NCBI GenBank assembly: GCA_964512305.1
Contig: CAZEIW010000186.1
Coordinates: 1 to 64,000, forward strand
Source: CAZEIW01 sp964512305
GTDB lineage: Bacteria; Pseudomonadota; Gammaproteobacteria; Burkholderiales; Burkholderiaceae_F
Direction of reading: 5' to 3'
DNA: 64,000 bases
Position numbers and translations under genes: made by a program. Within the stretch, counting starts at the first letter, position 1. Each line of letters begins with the position of its first letter. The notes beneath the pieces are model-generated. The model searched no databases. It saw only the letters and a program-made list of their open reading frames with translations, and was not told the DNA's origin. Below are positions 54,206 to 62,920 of this stretch, piece after piece.

Positions 54206-55261
54206 TCACGCGGTCACGCGCGCGTCCGACATGCCGTTGCGGACCGCCTCGTTGCGGATCAGCGCCCGCCGCAGGAGCAGATAGCCGAGGGCGATCACGA
54301 CGACGGTCGCGACGATGTCGAACCAGCTGCTCATCGGCATATGGCTCTGCTCGAACGGGCCGGCGGGGTGGGAGCCCGCGATCCACGTGAAGCGCTCGAT
54401 CCAGGTGCCGATGATGATGCACGCGCCGATGCGCGCGATCGAGACCGGTGAATGGCGGAAGTACGTGAATACGAGCAGGCAGAACGGGATCATGAACTTC
54501 AGCACCAGGAACGTCCACCAGAGCACGCTGTAGTCGCCGTTCACCATGCCTTCGATCCGGTTGCGCTCGTGCGGCAGGTTGCCGTACCAGATCGTCAGGT
54601 ACTGGGCGAAGTACAGGTAGGTCCACAGGATCGTGAACGCCAGCAGCATCTGGCCGAAGTAGTTGAAGATCTTGTCTTCCGGCGTCTTGGGGAAGAGGCC
54701 GCGGCGGGTCAGGGAGTAGATCAGCGCGATCAGGAACGCGAGCGTCATGCCGAAATTGCTGACGAAGTGGTACATGCCGTAGACCGAGCTCTCCCAGGTC
54801 GGCAGCATCGTCATCTCGAAGTCCCAGGCGACCATCGTGCCGTACACCACGTGCACCACGGGGATCCAGTTCGCGGTCGCCTTGAAGCGCGCCCAGTCCT
54901 CGTCGCTGCGCTCGCTGACCGCCTGCAGCCGGATGAAGCGGCTCCACAGCCACCAGACCAGCAGCAAACCGCCGATCTCGCGTCCGATCAGGAAGCCGCG
55001 GTTGTGCCAGCCGTTCAGATGCTCGTGCGCCCCGCCGCCGAGCCAGGGGAAGGTCGCGGGGCCTGCCGCGAGCAGCACCAGCAGCAGCGCGAACGCGAGC
55101 GGAAACAGGCCGAACAGCGAAACCGCGACCCGGCGGACGACGTAGCGCCATTTCGCGCTCACCAGATGCAGGATGCAGGCGAGCGTGACCCCCCCGAGGG
55201 TCAGGTGGAGCACGATCAGGAAATCGGCGGTCAGTACGGACCAGCTGGCGAAAGGCGGCAT
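54206..55261 (-). CDS. actF: Alternative complex III membrane subunit ActF
   Basis: 351-residue multi-helix integral membrane protein, about nine to ten helices, in the position and of the length of ActF, the smaller NrfD-like subunit. Features include N-G-W-H-N-R-G-F-L-I-G-R-E near 82, W-D-F-E-M-T-M-L-P near 145 and Y-L-Y-F-A-Q-Y-L-T-I-W-Y-G-N-L-P near 216. It contributes to the proton-conducting or quinol-facing membrane part with ActC. It is the last large gene of the act operon, starting 13 bases after actE. Confidence 0.9.
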   Translation of the reverse strand: MPPFASWSVLTADFLIVLHLTLGGVTLACILHLVSAKWRYVVRRVAVSLFGLFPLAFALLLVLLAAGPATFPWLGGGAHEHLNGWHNRGFLIGREIGGLLLVWWLWSRFIRLQAVSERSDEDWARFKATANWIPVVHVVYGTMVAWDFEMTMLPTWESSVYGMYHFVSNFGMTLAFLIALIYSLTRRGLFPKTPEDKIFNYFGQMLLAFTILWTYLYFAQYLTIWYGNLPHERNRIEGMVNGDYSVLWWTFLVLKFMIPFCLLVFTYFRHSPVSIARIGACIIIGTWIERFTWIAGSHPAGPFEQSHMPMSSWFDIVATVVVIALGYLLLRRALIRNEAVRNGMSDARVTA

Positions 55262-55274
55262 CTTCTGGACTCAC

Positions 55275-55799
55275 TCACTTCGTCGGGCTCTTGGCCTGCG
55301 CGGTCGCGCCCGGCCTGGCGAGCACGTTGCGGACATAGTTGGCGACGTGCCAGCGTTCGGTCGGCGACAGGTCGTTGGCGTAGACCGGCATCACGGCGCC
55401 GCCGAACGTGATGTAGCCGAAGACCAGGCCGTCCGGGATCTCCTTCATCGCGGCGCTCGTCAGGTCGAACGGCCGCAGCAGCAGCTTCTCGCCGACCAGG
55501 CCGTCGCCCTTGCCCGAGACGCCGTGGCAGGGCACGCAGTAGATCGTGAAAAGCTGCTGCCCCTTGTGGATCGACTCGGGCGTTGCCGGGATCGGATTGG
55601 CGAGCTTGGCGGCGGCGTCGCGGTCCGCGAGGTGCGTGGTCGGCGTGTCCGGCACCGGCACCGAGCGCTTCGGAAACGGCATCGGGCGCGCCTGCGGCTT
55701 GATCGAGATCTGGTCGGCCATGTCGCGCGACCAGGGCCACGCGAGCGCGGTCGCCGGCGCCAGCACGCAGAGCAGCAGCGAAATCAGCCTTGCCGTCAT
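55275..55799 (-). CDS. actE: Alternative complex III monoheme cytochrome ActE
   Basis: 174 residues, exported by a Sec signal (about 1-20, cleavage A-L-A). A single c-type heme site C-V-P-C-H is at 88-92, and a downstream methionine in A-V-M-P-V-Y is the likely sixth ligand. It accepts electrons from the ActA/ActB chain and hands them to an oxidase or soluble carrier. Its ATG overlaps the actD stop. Confidence 0.92.
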   Translation of the reverse strand: MTARLISLLLCVLAPATALAWPWSRDMADQISIKPQARPMPFPKRSVPVPDTPTTHLADRDAAAKLANPIPATPESIHKGQQLFTIYCVPCHGVSGKGDGLVGEKLLLRPFDLTSAAMKEIPDGLVFGYITFGGAVMPVYANDLSPTERWHVANYVRNVLARPGATAQAKSPTK

Positions 55800-56323
55800 T
55801 CCGCGACCTCCTCCTGGAGGGACAGCACGTTGTGGCGCTCGAAAATGGCGCGCACCATCTCGATGCTCTGGACGTCGGCCTTCACCATCACGCCGATCTG
55901 GTCCTCCGAGACCTTGGCGTTGTACAGCTCGCTCTTCATCCGCTTGGGCAGGCCGGCGCAGATCAGGAAGCCGAGCACCGTGATGTAGACCCCGCCGAGG
56001 ATCAGCATCTCGTACGTGAGCACGAAGTCCGGCGGCAGCGGGATGATCGGCTTGCCGCCCTTCGCCTGCGCGAAGAAATTCGCCTGCGCCGCGGCGATCG
56101 ACAGGAACCCGAGCCCGCCGCCGAGAATGGCGCCCGTCAGCGTGAAGGCCCGGATGTGGATCGGGCGGTCGCCCAGCAGGTCCTCGACGTCGGGGTGCTC
56201 GATCGGCGACTTGATCGTGACGTCGTCCCAGTCGAGGTGCTGCAGGTTCGCGGCGCGCAGCTCGCGGATCGCCGCCGACGCCTGGTCGAAATCGTTGAAC
56301 AGCCCGAGCAGGCGCTTGATCAT
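55796..56323 (-). CDS. actD: Alternative complex III subunit ActD (DUF3341)
   Basis: 175 residues with a soluble N-terminal domain (about 1-55), two transmembrane helices (about 60-80 and 100-122) and a soluble C-terminal tail, the DUF3341/ActD layout. It has no cofactor motif and probably stabilises ActC. Two adjacent ATGs, at 56324-56326 and 56321-56323, are possible; the second lies at better distance from AGGAGG. The start overlaps the actC stop and the stop overlaps actE, giving tight translational coupling. Confidence 0.9.
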   Translation of the reverse strand: MIKRLLGLFNDFDQASAAIRELRAANLQHLDWDDVTIKSPIEHPDVEDLLGDRPIHIRAFTLTGAILGGGLGFLSIAAAQANFFAQAKGGKPIIPLPPDFVLTYEMLILGGVYITVLGFLICAGLPKRMKSELYNAKVSEDQIGVMVKADVQSIEMVRAIFERHNVLSLQEEVAE

Positions 56324-57726
56324 CATGCCTCCTTCACGCGCGGCTTGGTCGCGAGCTTGCGGTGGTACACCATCTCCTTGACCTCGTACATCGACACGCT
56401 GGGCACGAGCTTGCAGAACAGCATGAACAGCATCCCGAACCAGCCGAAGCTGCCGAACACGACGCCCCACTGGATCAGGCTGGGCATGAACGTGTGGTCC
56501 CAGGTCCACGGGTAGTAGCCGTGCGAGAAGGTCGGCGTCACGATCATCCAGCGCTCGAGCCACATGCCCAGGTTGAGCAGCAGCGAGATGATCAGCATGG
56601 CCGTCAGGTTCGCCCGCACCTTCTTGAACATCAGCGTCAGCGGCACGACCGAGCCGAGGAAGTTCATCGCCCACCAATAGATCGCGTACGGGCCGGTCGC
56701 CCGCATCAGCAGCGTCTCCTTCGCGACCTCGTCGTGCCCGTACCACACCGACGAGTACTCGATCAGGTTCAGGTAGGTCCACGCCATCGCGATCGCGAAC
56801 GTGAGCCGCCCGGTCTTGTCGAGGATCGGCATCGTCATGTATTCCTCGAAGCGGAACACGTGGCGCAGCATGATGAACAGCGTGATGATCGCGGCGCACC
56901 CGGAATACAGCGCCCCGGCGACGAAGTAGGGCGGGAACGACGTGATGTGCCAGCCCGGCTGCTGCGACATCGCGAAGTCCGACGCCACGATCGAATGCAC
57001 CGACACCGCGAGCGGGATCAGGAAGCACGCGATGACCAGGTAGGCCACCCGGAAGTTGCGCCATTGCCGGTCGGTCCCCATCCAGCCCAGCGACAGCGTG
57101 GTGTAGAAGCTCTTGCGCCAGCCGGTCGCGTTGTCGCGGCAGATCGCGAAGTCCGGGATCGCGCCGACGTAGAGGAACAGGATCGACGAGCTGAGGTACG
57201 TGAAGATCGCCATCGCGTCCCACAGCAGCGGCGACTGGAAGTTCGGCCAGGTCCAGCGCTCGCTCGGATACGGCAGCGCGTAGTAGATCTGCCACAGGCG
57301 CCCGAGGTGGACCGCCACGAACAGGCCCGCGGTCATCAGCGAGAAGGTCGTCATCGCCTCGGCGAAGCGGTAGATCGGCTTGCGCCAGTCGGCGTGGATG
57401 ATGTGCAGGATCGCCGACAGCAGCGTGCCCGAATGGCTCATCCCGATCCAGAAGATGAAGGTCGCGATGTAAAGGCCCCAGACGTCCGGGTTGTTCATGG
57501 CCGACACGCCCATGCCCTTGTCGTACTGGTACATCTCGCAACCCAGCCCGACCACGAATGCCAGGAACGCGCCGCCGAACAGCAGCCAGTAGGTCAGCCG
57601 CGGGCGCTCGAGGCTCTTGAGCACGTCGCGATTGATCTGCGCCCAGGCGATGTCCTCCCGGATGTCCTTTTCCTTCTGCTCGCTCACCGCGCTTATCGTG
57701 GCGCCGGGGAAAGTCACACTGCTCAT
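56323..57726 (-). CDS. actC: Alternative complex III quinol-oxidising membrane subunit ActC (NrfD/PsrC-like)
   Basis: 467 residues with about ten transmembrane helices. It is the large NrfD-type subunit that binds and oxidises menaquinol or ubiquinol at the periplasmic side. Typical segments are F-W-I-G-M-S-H-S-G-T-L near residue 92, H-A-D-W-R-K-P-I near 110, A-E-A-M-T-T-F near 122 and E-Y-S-S-V-W-Y-G-H near 302. The N-terminal 40 residues are soluble. The stop overlaps actD. Confidence 0.92.
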   Translation of the reverse strand: MSSVTFPGATISAVSEQKEKDIREDIAWAQINRDVLKSLERPRLTYWLLFGGAFLAFVVGLGCEMYQYDKGMGVSAMNNPDVWGLYIATFIFWIGMSHSGTLLSAILHIIHADWRKPIYRFAEAMTTFSLMTAGLFVAVHLGRLWQIYYALPYPSERWTWPNFQSPLLWDAMAIFTYLSSSILFLYVGAIPDFAICRDNATGWRKSFYTTLSLGWMGTDRQWRNFRVAYLVIACFLIPLAVSVHSIVASDFAMSQQPGWHITSFPPYFVAGALYSGCAAIITLFIMLRHVFRFEEYMTMPILDKTGRLTFAIAMAWTYLNLIEYSSVWYGHDEVAKETLLMRATGPYAIYWWAMNFLGSVVPLTLMFKKVRANLTAMLIISLLLNLGMWLERWMIVTPTFSHGYYPWTWDHTFMPSLIQWGVVFGSFGWFGMLFMLFCKLVPSVSMYEVKEMVYHRKLATKPRVKEA

Positions 57727-57748
57727 CGTCTGGTTCCTGGTCCGCCGC

Positions 57749-58600
<852 letters not shown>

Positions 58601-58603
58601 CTG

Positions 58604-60835
58604 TCAGACCTCCTTCGACAACTGCGCCTTCTCGGCCGTCAGCGTGACGACCAGCTTGCGTCCCTCTTGCGTCTTCAGCACGCCCGACTTCCAGCCTTCG
58701 TCCTTGACCACGCGCGTGCGCTGGCCGGTCTGGCTCAGCTTGACGCGGGTCGCGTACAGCGCGATGTCGCCGGTGGCGGCGTCGAACACCGGATCGAGGA
58801 TCCGGAACGGGTTGACGCCGCGCCCGTCCGCGTAGCGCCCCATCTGCTGGTGCCCCTGCCCCAGCGGCACGCCGATCACGTCCGGATGCAGCCCCGGGAA
58901 CAGGTAGGCCTGCACCTTCAGCGAACCGCCGGCCGACGCGATCTCGACGATGTCGCCCTCGCGGATGCCGAGCTTCTCGGCCGTGGCGGGGTGGATCTCG
59001 GCCCACGAGTCCCACACCACGGTCGTCAGCGAGTCCGGCACCTCCTGCAGCCATGGCAGGTTGGCGTGGCGCCCGTCGCGCAGGCTGGCTCGCACGGCGG
59101 GAGCCAGGCGGAACGGAAAAGCCGGATCGGGCGCCGCCGCGACGCCGGAAAGATCGATGTCGACGGCGGTGGGCTTGGCGGTGAGGTGCTGCTCCTCGGC
59201 ATTGACCCTCAGCACGCCGCGACTGAGCGCCTCGCTCCAGAATTCCTCGTCGTCGGCGGCCGCGCCGGAAAACGCGCCCTTGTTCTTCGTCAGCGCGCCC
59301 TTCAGATACGCGTAGAAATCGGGGAACGCCTTGTAATCGGCCGGACGGCGCTTCTTGAGCAGCTCGAGCAGCACGTCGCCCAGCGATCGAGTGCCGTCGG
59401 CGTACAGCTTCTCCATCAACGGCTGCTGCAGGTTCATCTCGACGCCCTCGGGCTGGTACAGCGCCAGGTGCGTGCCCCAGTCCTCGAGCGCCGAGTCGAC
59501 CGGCAGCACGAGGTCGGCCTCGTGCGCGGTCTCGTCCACGTATTGCGCGAATGCGACCTTGAATGCGGCCTTCGGCAGGTTCTCGCGCAGCTTCAGGAAG
59601 TCCGGCGCCGTGAACACAGGGTTGACGTCGTGGAAGAACACGGTCTTGTAGCGGCCGGCCGCGAGCTCCTCCGCGAACTGCCTCAGCGACGCCGAGTCGC
59701 CGCCATCGGGCGCCAGCTGCGGGAACGGCTGCTTCGCAGGTGCCGCCACGGTCTTGCCGACGTTGCCCAGCACGAGGTTGAGAGCCAGGATCGCCGCCGC
59801 ATTGCGCGTTCCGTGCGCATGACCCTCGGCCGACGGGCCCGACAGCACGATGCTCGGTGCGCGGTTGTGCAGCAGCGCGACCACGCGGTCGAAGACTTCG
59901 GCGCTGACGCCGGTTTCGGCGCTGACGCGCGCCTTGTCGTAGCCGCGCGCGGCGCTCACGATCGTCGCCGGGACCGGCGCGCCCGGCGCGCCCGCCTGCA
60001 GCATCGCATTGATCAGGCCGAGCGCGAACACGCCCTCGGTGCCGGGCCGGATCGCAATCCAGCGGTCGGCGTTGGCGCCCGTCAGGGTCATGCGCGGCTC
60101 GACCTGGACCAGGACACCGCGCGGCTTCGAGTCGGTGCCTTTCCGGAACCGCGCGTACTGGCCGGCGAAGTGCACCGGTGACATCCAGGTGTCGAGGAAG
60201 TCGGCGCCGAACGACAGGATCATCTGCGCCTGGTCCAGCCGCAGCCGGGGCACGGCGGCGCCGAACAGTCCCTCCGATACCACCTGGTTGATCCGCGTCG
60301 CCAGCGGGTCGTACACGAAATGGCGGGCCGGGCCCATGCCCTCGATGAAGTTGCGTACCAGCACCTTCAGGTGACCGCTGGTCGGCCCGGTCACGAACGC
60401 GAACTGGCCCTCGGGCGTCGCCGCGGTCTTCTCCGCCAGCATCGCCAGCGCATCGCTCCAGGCGATCGACTTCAAGGTCCCGCCCTGGCGGGCCAGCGGC
60501 TCGCGCAGGCGGTCAGGGTTGTAGTGGTGCTGCACCGCCGCCTGGCCCAGGCCGCACAGCCGGCCGTGGTTAATGCCCGACTCGGGATTGCCCTCGAGCT
60601 TCAGCACCCTGCCCTCGCGCACGCGGCCGAGGATGCCGCAGCCGGCCGCGCACTGCGTGCAGGTCGATGCGTAATAGACGCCGATTCCCGGAATGTTGAA
60701 GTCCTCGGGCTCGACCTGCGACTCGACCGTCTCGACACCCGAATCGATCGACGTGAAACCGCAGCCGCTCACGCCCAGCGACGCGCCGCCGAAGCCGAGC
60801 ACGCGCAAGAAGTCCCTGCGTTTCAGGTTGCTCAT
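58604..60835 (-). CDS. actB1: Alternative complex III molybdopterin-oxidoreductase-like subunit ActB1
   Basis: 743 residues with a twin-arginine signal (L-K-R-R-D-F-L-R-V-L at 4-13) and a lipobox-like G-V-S-G-C ending at C25, suggesting a Tat-exported lipoprotein. The body is the molybdopterin-oxidoreductase fold. Near its N-terminus C59, C62, C66 and C94 form the classic FS0 cluster site (C-T-Q-C-A-A-G-C), which fused ActB proteins of Bacteroidota are reported to lack. In alternative complex III no molybdenum cofactor is bound; whether that holds here is open. The residue that would ligate Mo is not obvious. Confidence 0.9.
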   Translation of the reverse strand: MSNLKRRDFLRVLGFGGASLGVSGCGFTSIDSGVETVESQVEPEDFNIPGIGVYYASTCTQCAAGCGILGRVREGRVLKLEGNPESGINHGRLCGLGQAAVQHHYNPDRLREPLARQGGTLKSIAWSDALAMLAEKTAATPEGQFAFVTGPTSGHLKVLVRNFIEGMGPARHFVYDPLATRINQVVSEGLFGAAVPRLRLDQAQMILSFGADFLDTWMSPVHFAGQYARFRKGTDSKPRGVLVQVEPRMTLTGANADRWIAIRPGTEGVFALGLINAMLQAGAPGAPVPATIVSAARGYDKARVSAETGVSAEVFDRVVALLHNRAPSIVLSGPSAEGHAHGTRNAAAILALNLVLGNVGKTVAAPAKQPFPQLAPDGGDSASLRQFAEELAAGRYKTVFFHDVNPVFTAPDFLKLRENLPKAAFKVAFAQYVDETAHEADLVLPVDSALEDWGTHLALYQPEGVEMNLQQPLMEKLYADGTRSLGDVLLELLKKRRPADYKAFPDFYAYLKGALTKNKGAFSGAAADDEEFWSEALSRGVLRVNAEEQHLTAKPTAVDIDLSGVAAAPDPAFPFRLAPAVRASLRDGRHANLPWLQEVPDSLTTVVWDSWAEIHPATAEKLGIREGDIVEIASAGGSLKVQAYLFPGLHPDVIGVPLGQGHQQMGRYADGRGVNPFRILDPVFDAATGDIALYATRVKLSQTGQRTRVVKDEGWKSGVLKTQEGRKLVVTLTAEKAQLSKEV

Positions 60836-60905
60836 CGGTCAGCGCCTCCCCGTGCTTCGCTCGCGGCCCCGCCGGTCGCTGCCGCCGCCTTGCGTCCGTC
60901 CCTCG

Positions 60906-61490
60906 TCACTTGTGGCATCCCCAGCAGTCGTTGGGTCCGTGACCCGTTTCCGCGCTTCCCTTGACGACCACGTGATCCTGTTCGTGGCACGAGATGCACC
61001 ATCCCATCGTGAGCGGCATCACCTTCTCGGCCACGGTCATCGTCCGCACGTCGCCGTGGCAGTAGCCGCACACCTCCTCGACCGGTTTGCCCTGCTGGAA
61101 ATAGAAGCGCTGGATGTGGCGCTCGTGGTTGAACCAGACGAAGTCCGGCAGGTCGTGCACCTTCTTGAAGGGCAGCGGCTCCTTCTTCTCCCAGTACTCG
61201 AACAGCGTCTTGATGCGCGGCTTGTCGCGCACCGAGGGCAGCGACTGGTGGCAGCCGATGCACTTGCGCAGCGGCGGAATGCCGGAGACACGGCTGCGAC
61301 GCGCGTAGGTGTGGCAATACATGCAGTTGATGCCCATTTTTCCCGCGTGAATGTCGTGCGGGAATTCGATGGGCTGCGCGACTTTTCCGCCGGCCATCGC
61401 GAGCCCCGCGGCCAGCGCCAGGACCGGCGCCAGCAGCAGCTTCGACGCCACCCGCCACGCCGCCGCAGAACCAGGGTTCCAGATCTTCAT
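60906..61490 (-). CDS. actA: Alternative complex III pentaheme cytochrome c ActA
   Basis: 194 residues with a Sec signal or anchor helix at about 14-33. Five heme motifs are at C56-M-Y-C-H60, C77-I-G-C-H81, C141-G-Y-C-H145, C165-I-S-C-H169 and C189-W-G-C-H193, the pentaheme count of ActA from Rhodothermus and Flavobacterium. It forms the periplasmic heme wire next to ActB and ActE. Starting at ATG 61490 places the signal at the N-terminus; a longer frame upstream lacks a reason. First gene of the act operon. Confidence 0.93.
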   Translation of the reverse strand: MKIWNPGSAAAWRVASKLLLAPVLALAAGLAMAGGKVAQPIEFPHDIHAGKMGINCMYCHTYARRSRVSGIPPLRKCIGCHQSLPSVRDKPRIKTLFEYWEKKEPLPFKKVHDLPDFVWFNHERHIQRFYFQQGKPVEEVCGYCHGDVRTMTVAEKVMPLTMGWCISCHEQDHVVVKGSAETGHGPNDCWGCHK

Positions 61491-62040
61491 ATGAGTCAGT
61501 TTTCCTTCGCCGTCCGCTCGCGCCCCCGTTGCAAGCAAAGTGATGCTCGCGACACTGCTCGCCGCAACGGGACTCGCTCGGAGTTTTCTACAGTCCTGCG
61601 TCAGGCATTTCGCGAGCTGGGCGGTCCGTCGAAGGAACGCCCGCTCGACCGGCCGCCCGGTCGGACCTGACTACGGTCGACGTGTCAGGCCGCTACCGAT
61701 CTTCCGACGGCAAGGCGCAACGGCCGCCCGACCGCTGATTGACGACTCCTCCATCTTCCCCTTTTGTCTCCCGGCACTTCATCGATCCACCGCCAGCTTC
61801 GTGTCGGCGCGAGATGCCTGCTTGTTTTATTGTGAATCATCTCACCCGGAAGAAGGCGCCCGGAAACCTGAATTGTGCCCTAAGCCGCACCGGCTGTGTT
61901 GCCTTTTGTCATACAGCGACGACCTAATGCGCGCGATTGCAGCGCATGCGGGTTGTCGCCGTGAACCGAGGGTGCGGCGCAACATGCCGCGCGCGGGGGA
62001 TCTCCCCGCCACGCGGGCGGGAGGGACCGCCGCGCGTCGA
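61491..62040. other. Regulatory gap between the bc1 and act operons
   Basis: 550 bases without a gene. The petC end is followed, on the minus strand, by a hairpin GCGGGG/CCCCGC at 61993-62009 without a T-run, a possible weak terminator. The middle part is less GC-rich and holds a CRP-like palindrome (separate entry), so the act promoter is likely here, but I cannot point to a convincing -35/-10 pair. Confidence 0.55.
61831..61846. promoter_or_regulatory. CRP/FNR-family-like binding site upstream of the act operon
   Basis: TGTGA at 61831-61835, six bases and TCACC at 61842-61846 match the TGTGA-N6-TCACA consensus at nine of ten positions. It lies 341-356 bases before the actA start on the opposite reading direction. 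Confidence 0.45.
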
Positions 62041-62907
62041 TCATGACGCCTTGATGTCGCGCCAGAACACCGCGTCGAGCCAGCGTGCGACGCCCGCGAA
62101 CACGACCAGGAACGTCATCGCCCAGACGCCGACCTTGAAACGGGTTCCTGCCGTGGGCTCCGACATCCAGTTCAAGTACGCGACGAGATCGGCAACGTCG
62201 CTGTCGGTCGAGGCGGCCGCCTTTTCGTCGAGCGGCTTGAAGTGGTACTCGAACCCCGGTTCGCCGTGATCCAATTCGGTGCGTGCGATCGTGACGTTGC
62301 CGTCCGTATCGAAGGAACTGATCACCCGGACCAGCTTTTCGACCGTGCCGCCCTTCTCGTCCTTTGCCGGCACCTCCTCGCGCTCGATCTGGGTCAGCGT
62401 CGCCTCTCTCGGCCCCTGGCGCTCCCAGAAGATGTTCGGCATCGCGATCTTCGGGTACACGACGTTGTTCCAGCCGGTCAGCGTGGAGCGGTCGCGGTAG
62501 TAGCCTCGCAGCAGCGTGTAGACGTAGTCGGTGCCGCGGTGCTCGACCGTGTTGCGGGCGCGCACGATCACCGACAGGTCGGGCGGGGCCTTGCCGAACC
62601 ACGCCTTGGCGTCGCGCGGGTTCATCGAGACGGTCATCGTGTCCCCGACGCGCTGGTTGCCGAAGATCAGGAAGGTCTGGATCTCCTTTTCGTCGAGGCC
62701 GATCTCGCGCAGGCGGTTCCAGCGCATCAGCGGCGCGCCGTGGCAGCTCAGGCAGTAGTTGACGAACAGGCGGGCCCCGCTCTGCAGCGCCGCCAGGTCG
62801 TTGGCCCGCTCTGCGGGCCAGCTGTCCATGTGCACCTCTTGCGCGACCGCTGCCGGGCCCGCCAGCGCCGCCACCGCGGCCAACCCGCATGCAAGGATCC
62901 GCTTCAT
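62041..62907 (-). CDS. petC: Cytochrome c1 of the bc1 complex
   Basis: 288 residues. A Sec signal (about 1-22, A-V-A-Q) is followed by the periplasmic c1 domain with heme motif C52-L-S-C-H56 and the later M-P-N-I-F-W region carrying the methionine ligand (I-A-M-P). One C-terminal transmembrane helix (about 258-280) anchors it, ending F-W-R-D-I-K. The ATG at 62907 has GGAG a short way upstream and follows the cytochrome b stop by 13 bases. Confidence 0.94.
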   Translation of the reverse strand: MKRILACGLAAVAALAGPAAVAQEVHMDSWPAERANDLAALQSGARLFVNYCLSCHGAPLMRWNRLREIGLDEKEIQTFLIFGNQRVGDTMTVSMNPRDAKAWFGKAPPDLSVIVRARNTVEHRGTDYVYTLLRGYYRDRSTLTGWNNVVYPKIAMPNIFWERQGPREATLTQIEREEVPAKDEKGGTVEKLVRVISSFDTDGNVTIARTELDHGEPGFEYHFKPLDEKAAASTDSDVADLVAYLNWMSEPTAGTRFKVGVWAMTFLVVFAGVARWLDAVFWRDIKAS

Positions 62908-62920
62908 CGCTCGCTCTCCG

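Noticed and set aside
58604..60835. Mo-dependent polysulfide, nitrate or arsenite reductase
   Set aside because: The neighbours (pentaheme ActA, ActC, ActD, ActE, ActF) are the alternative complex III set, and ActB2 has its characteristic three-cysteine cluster site.
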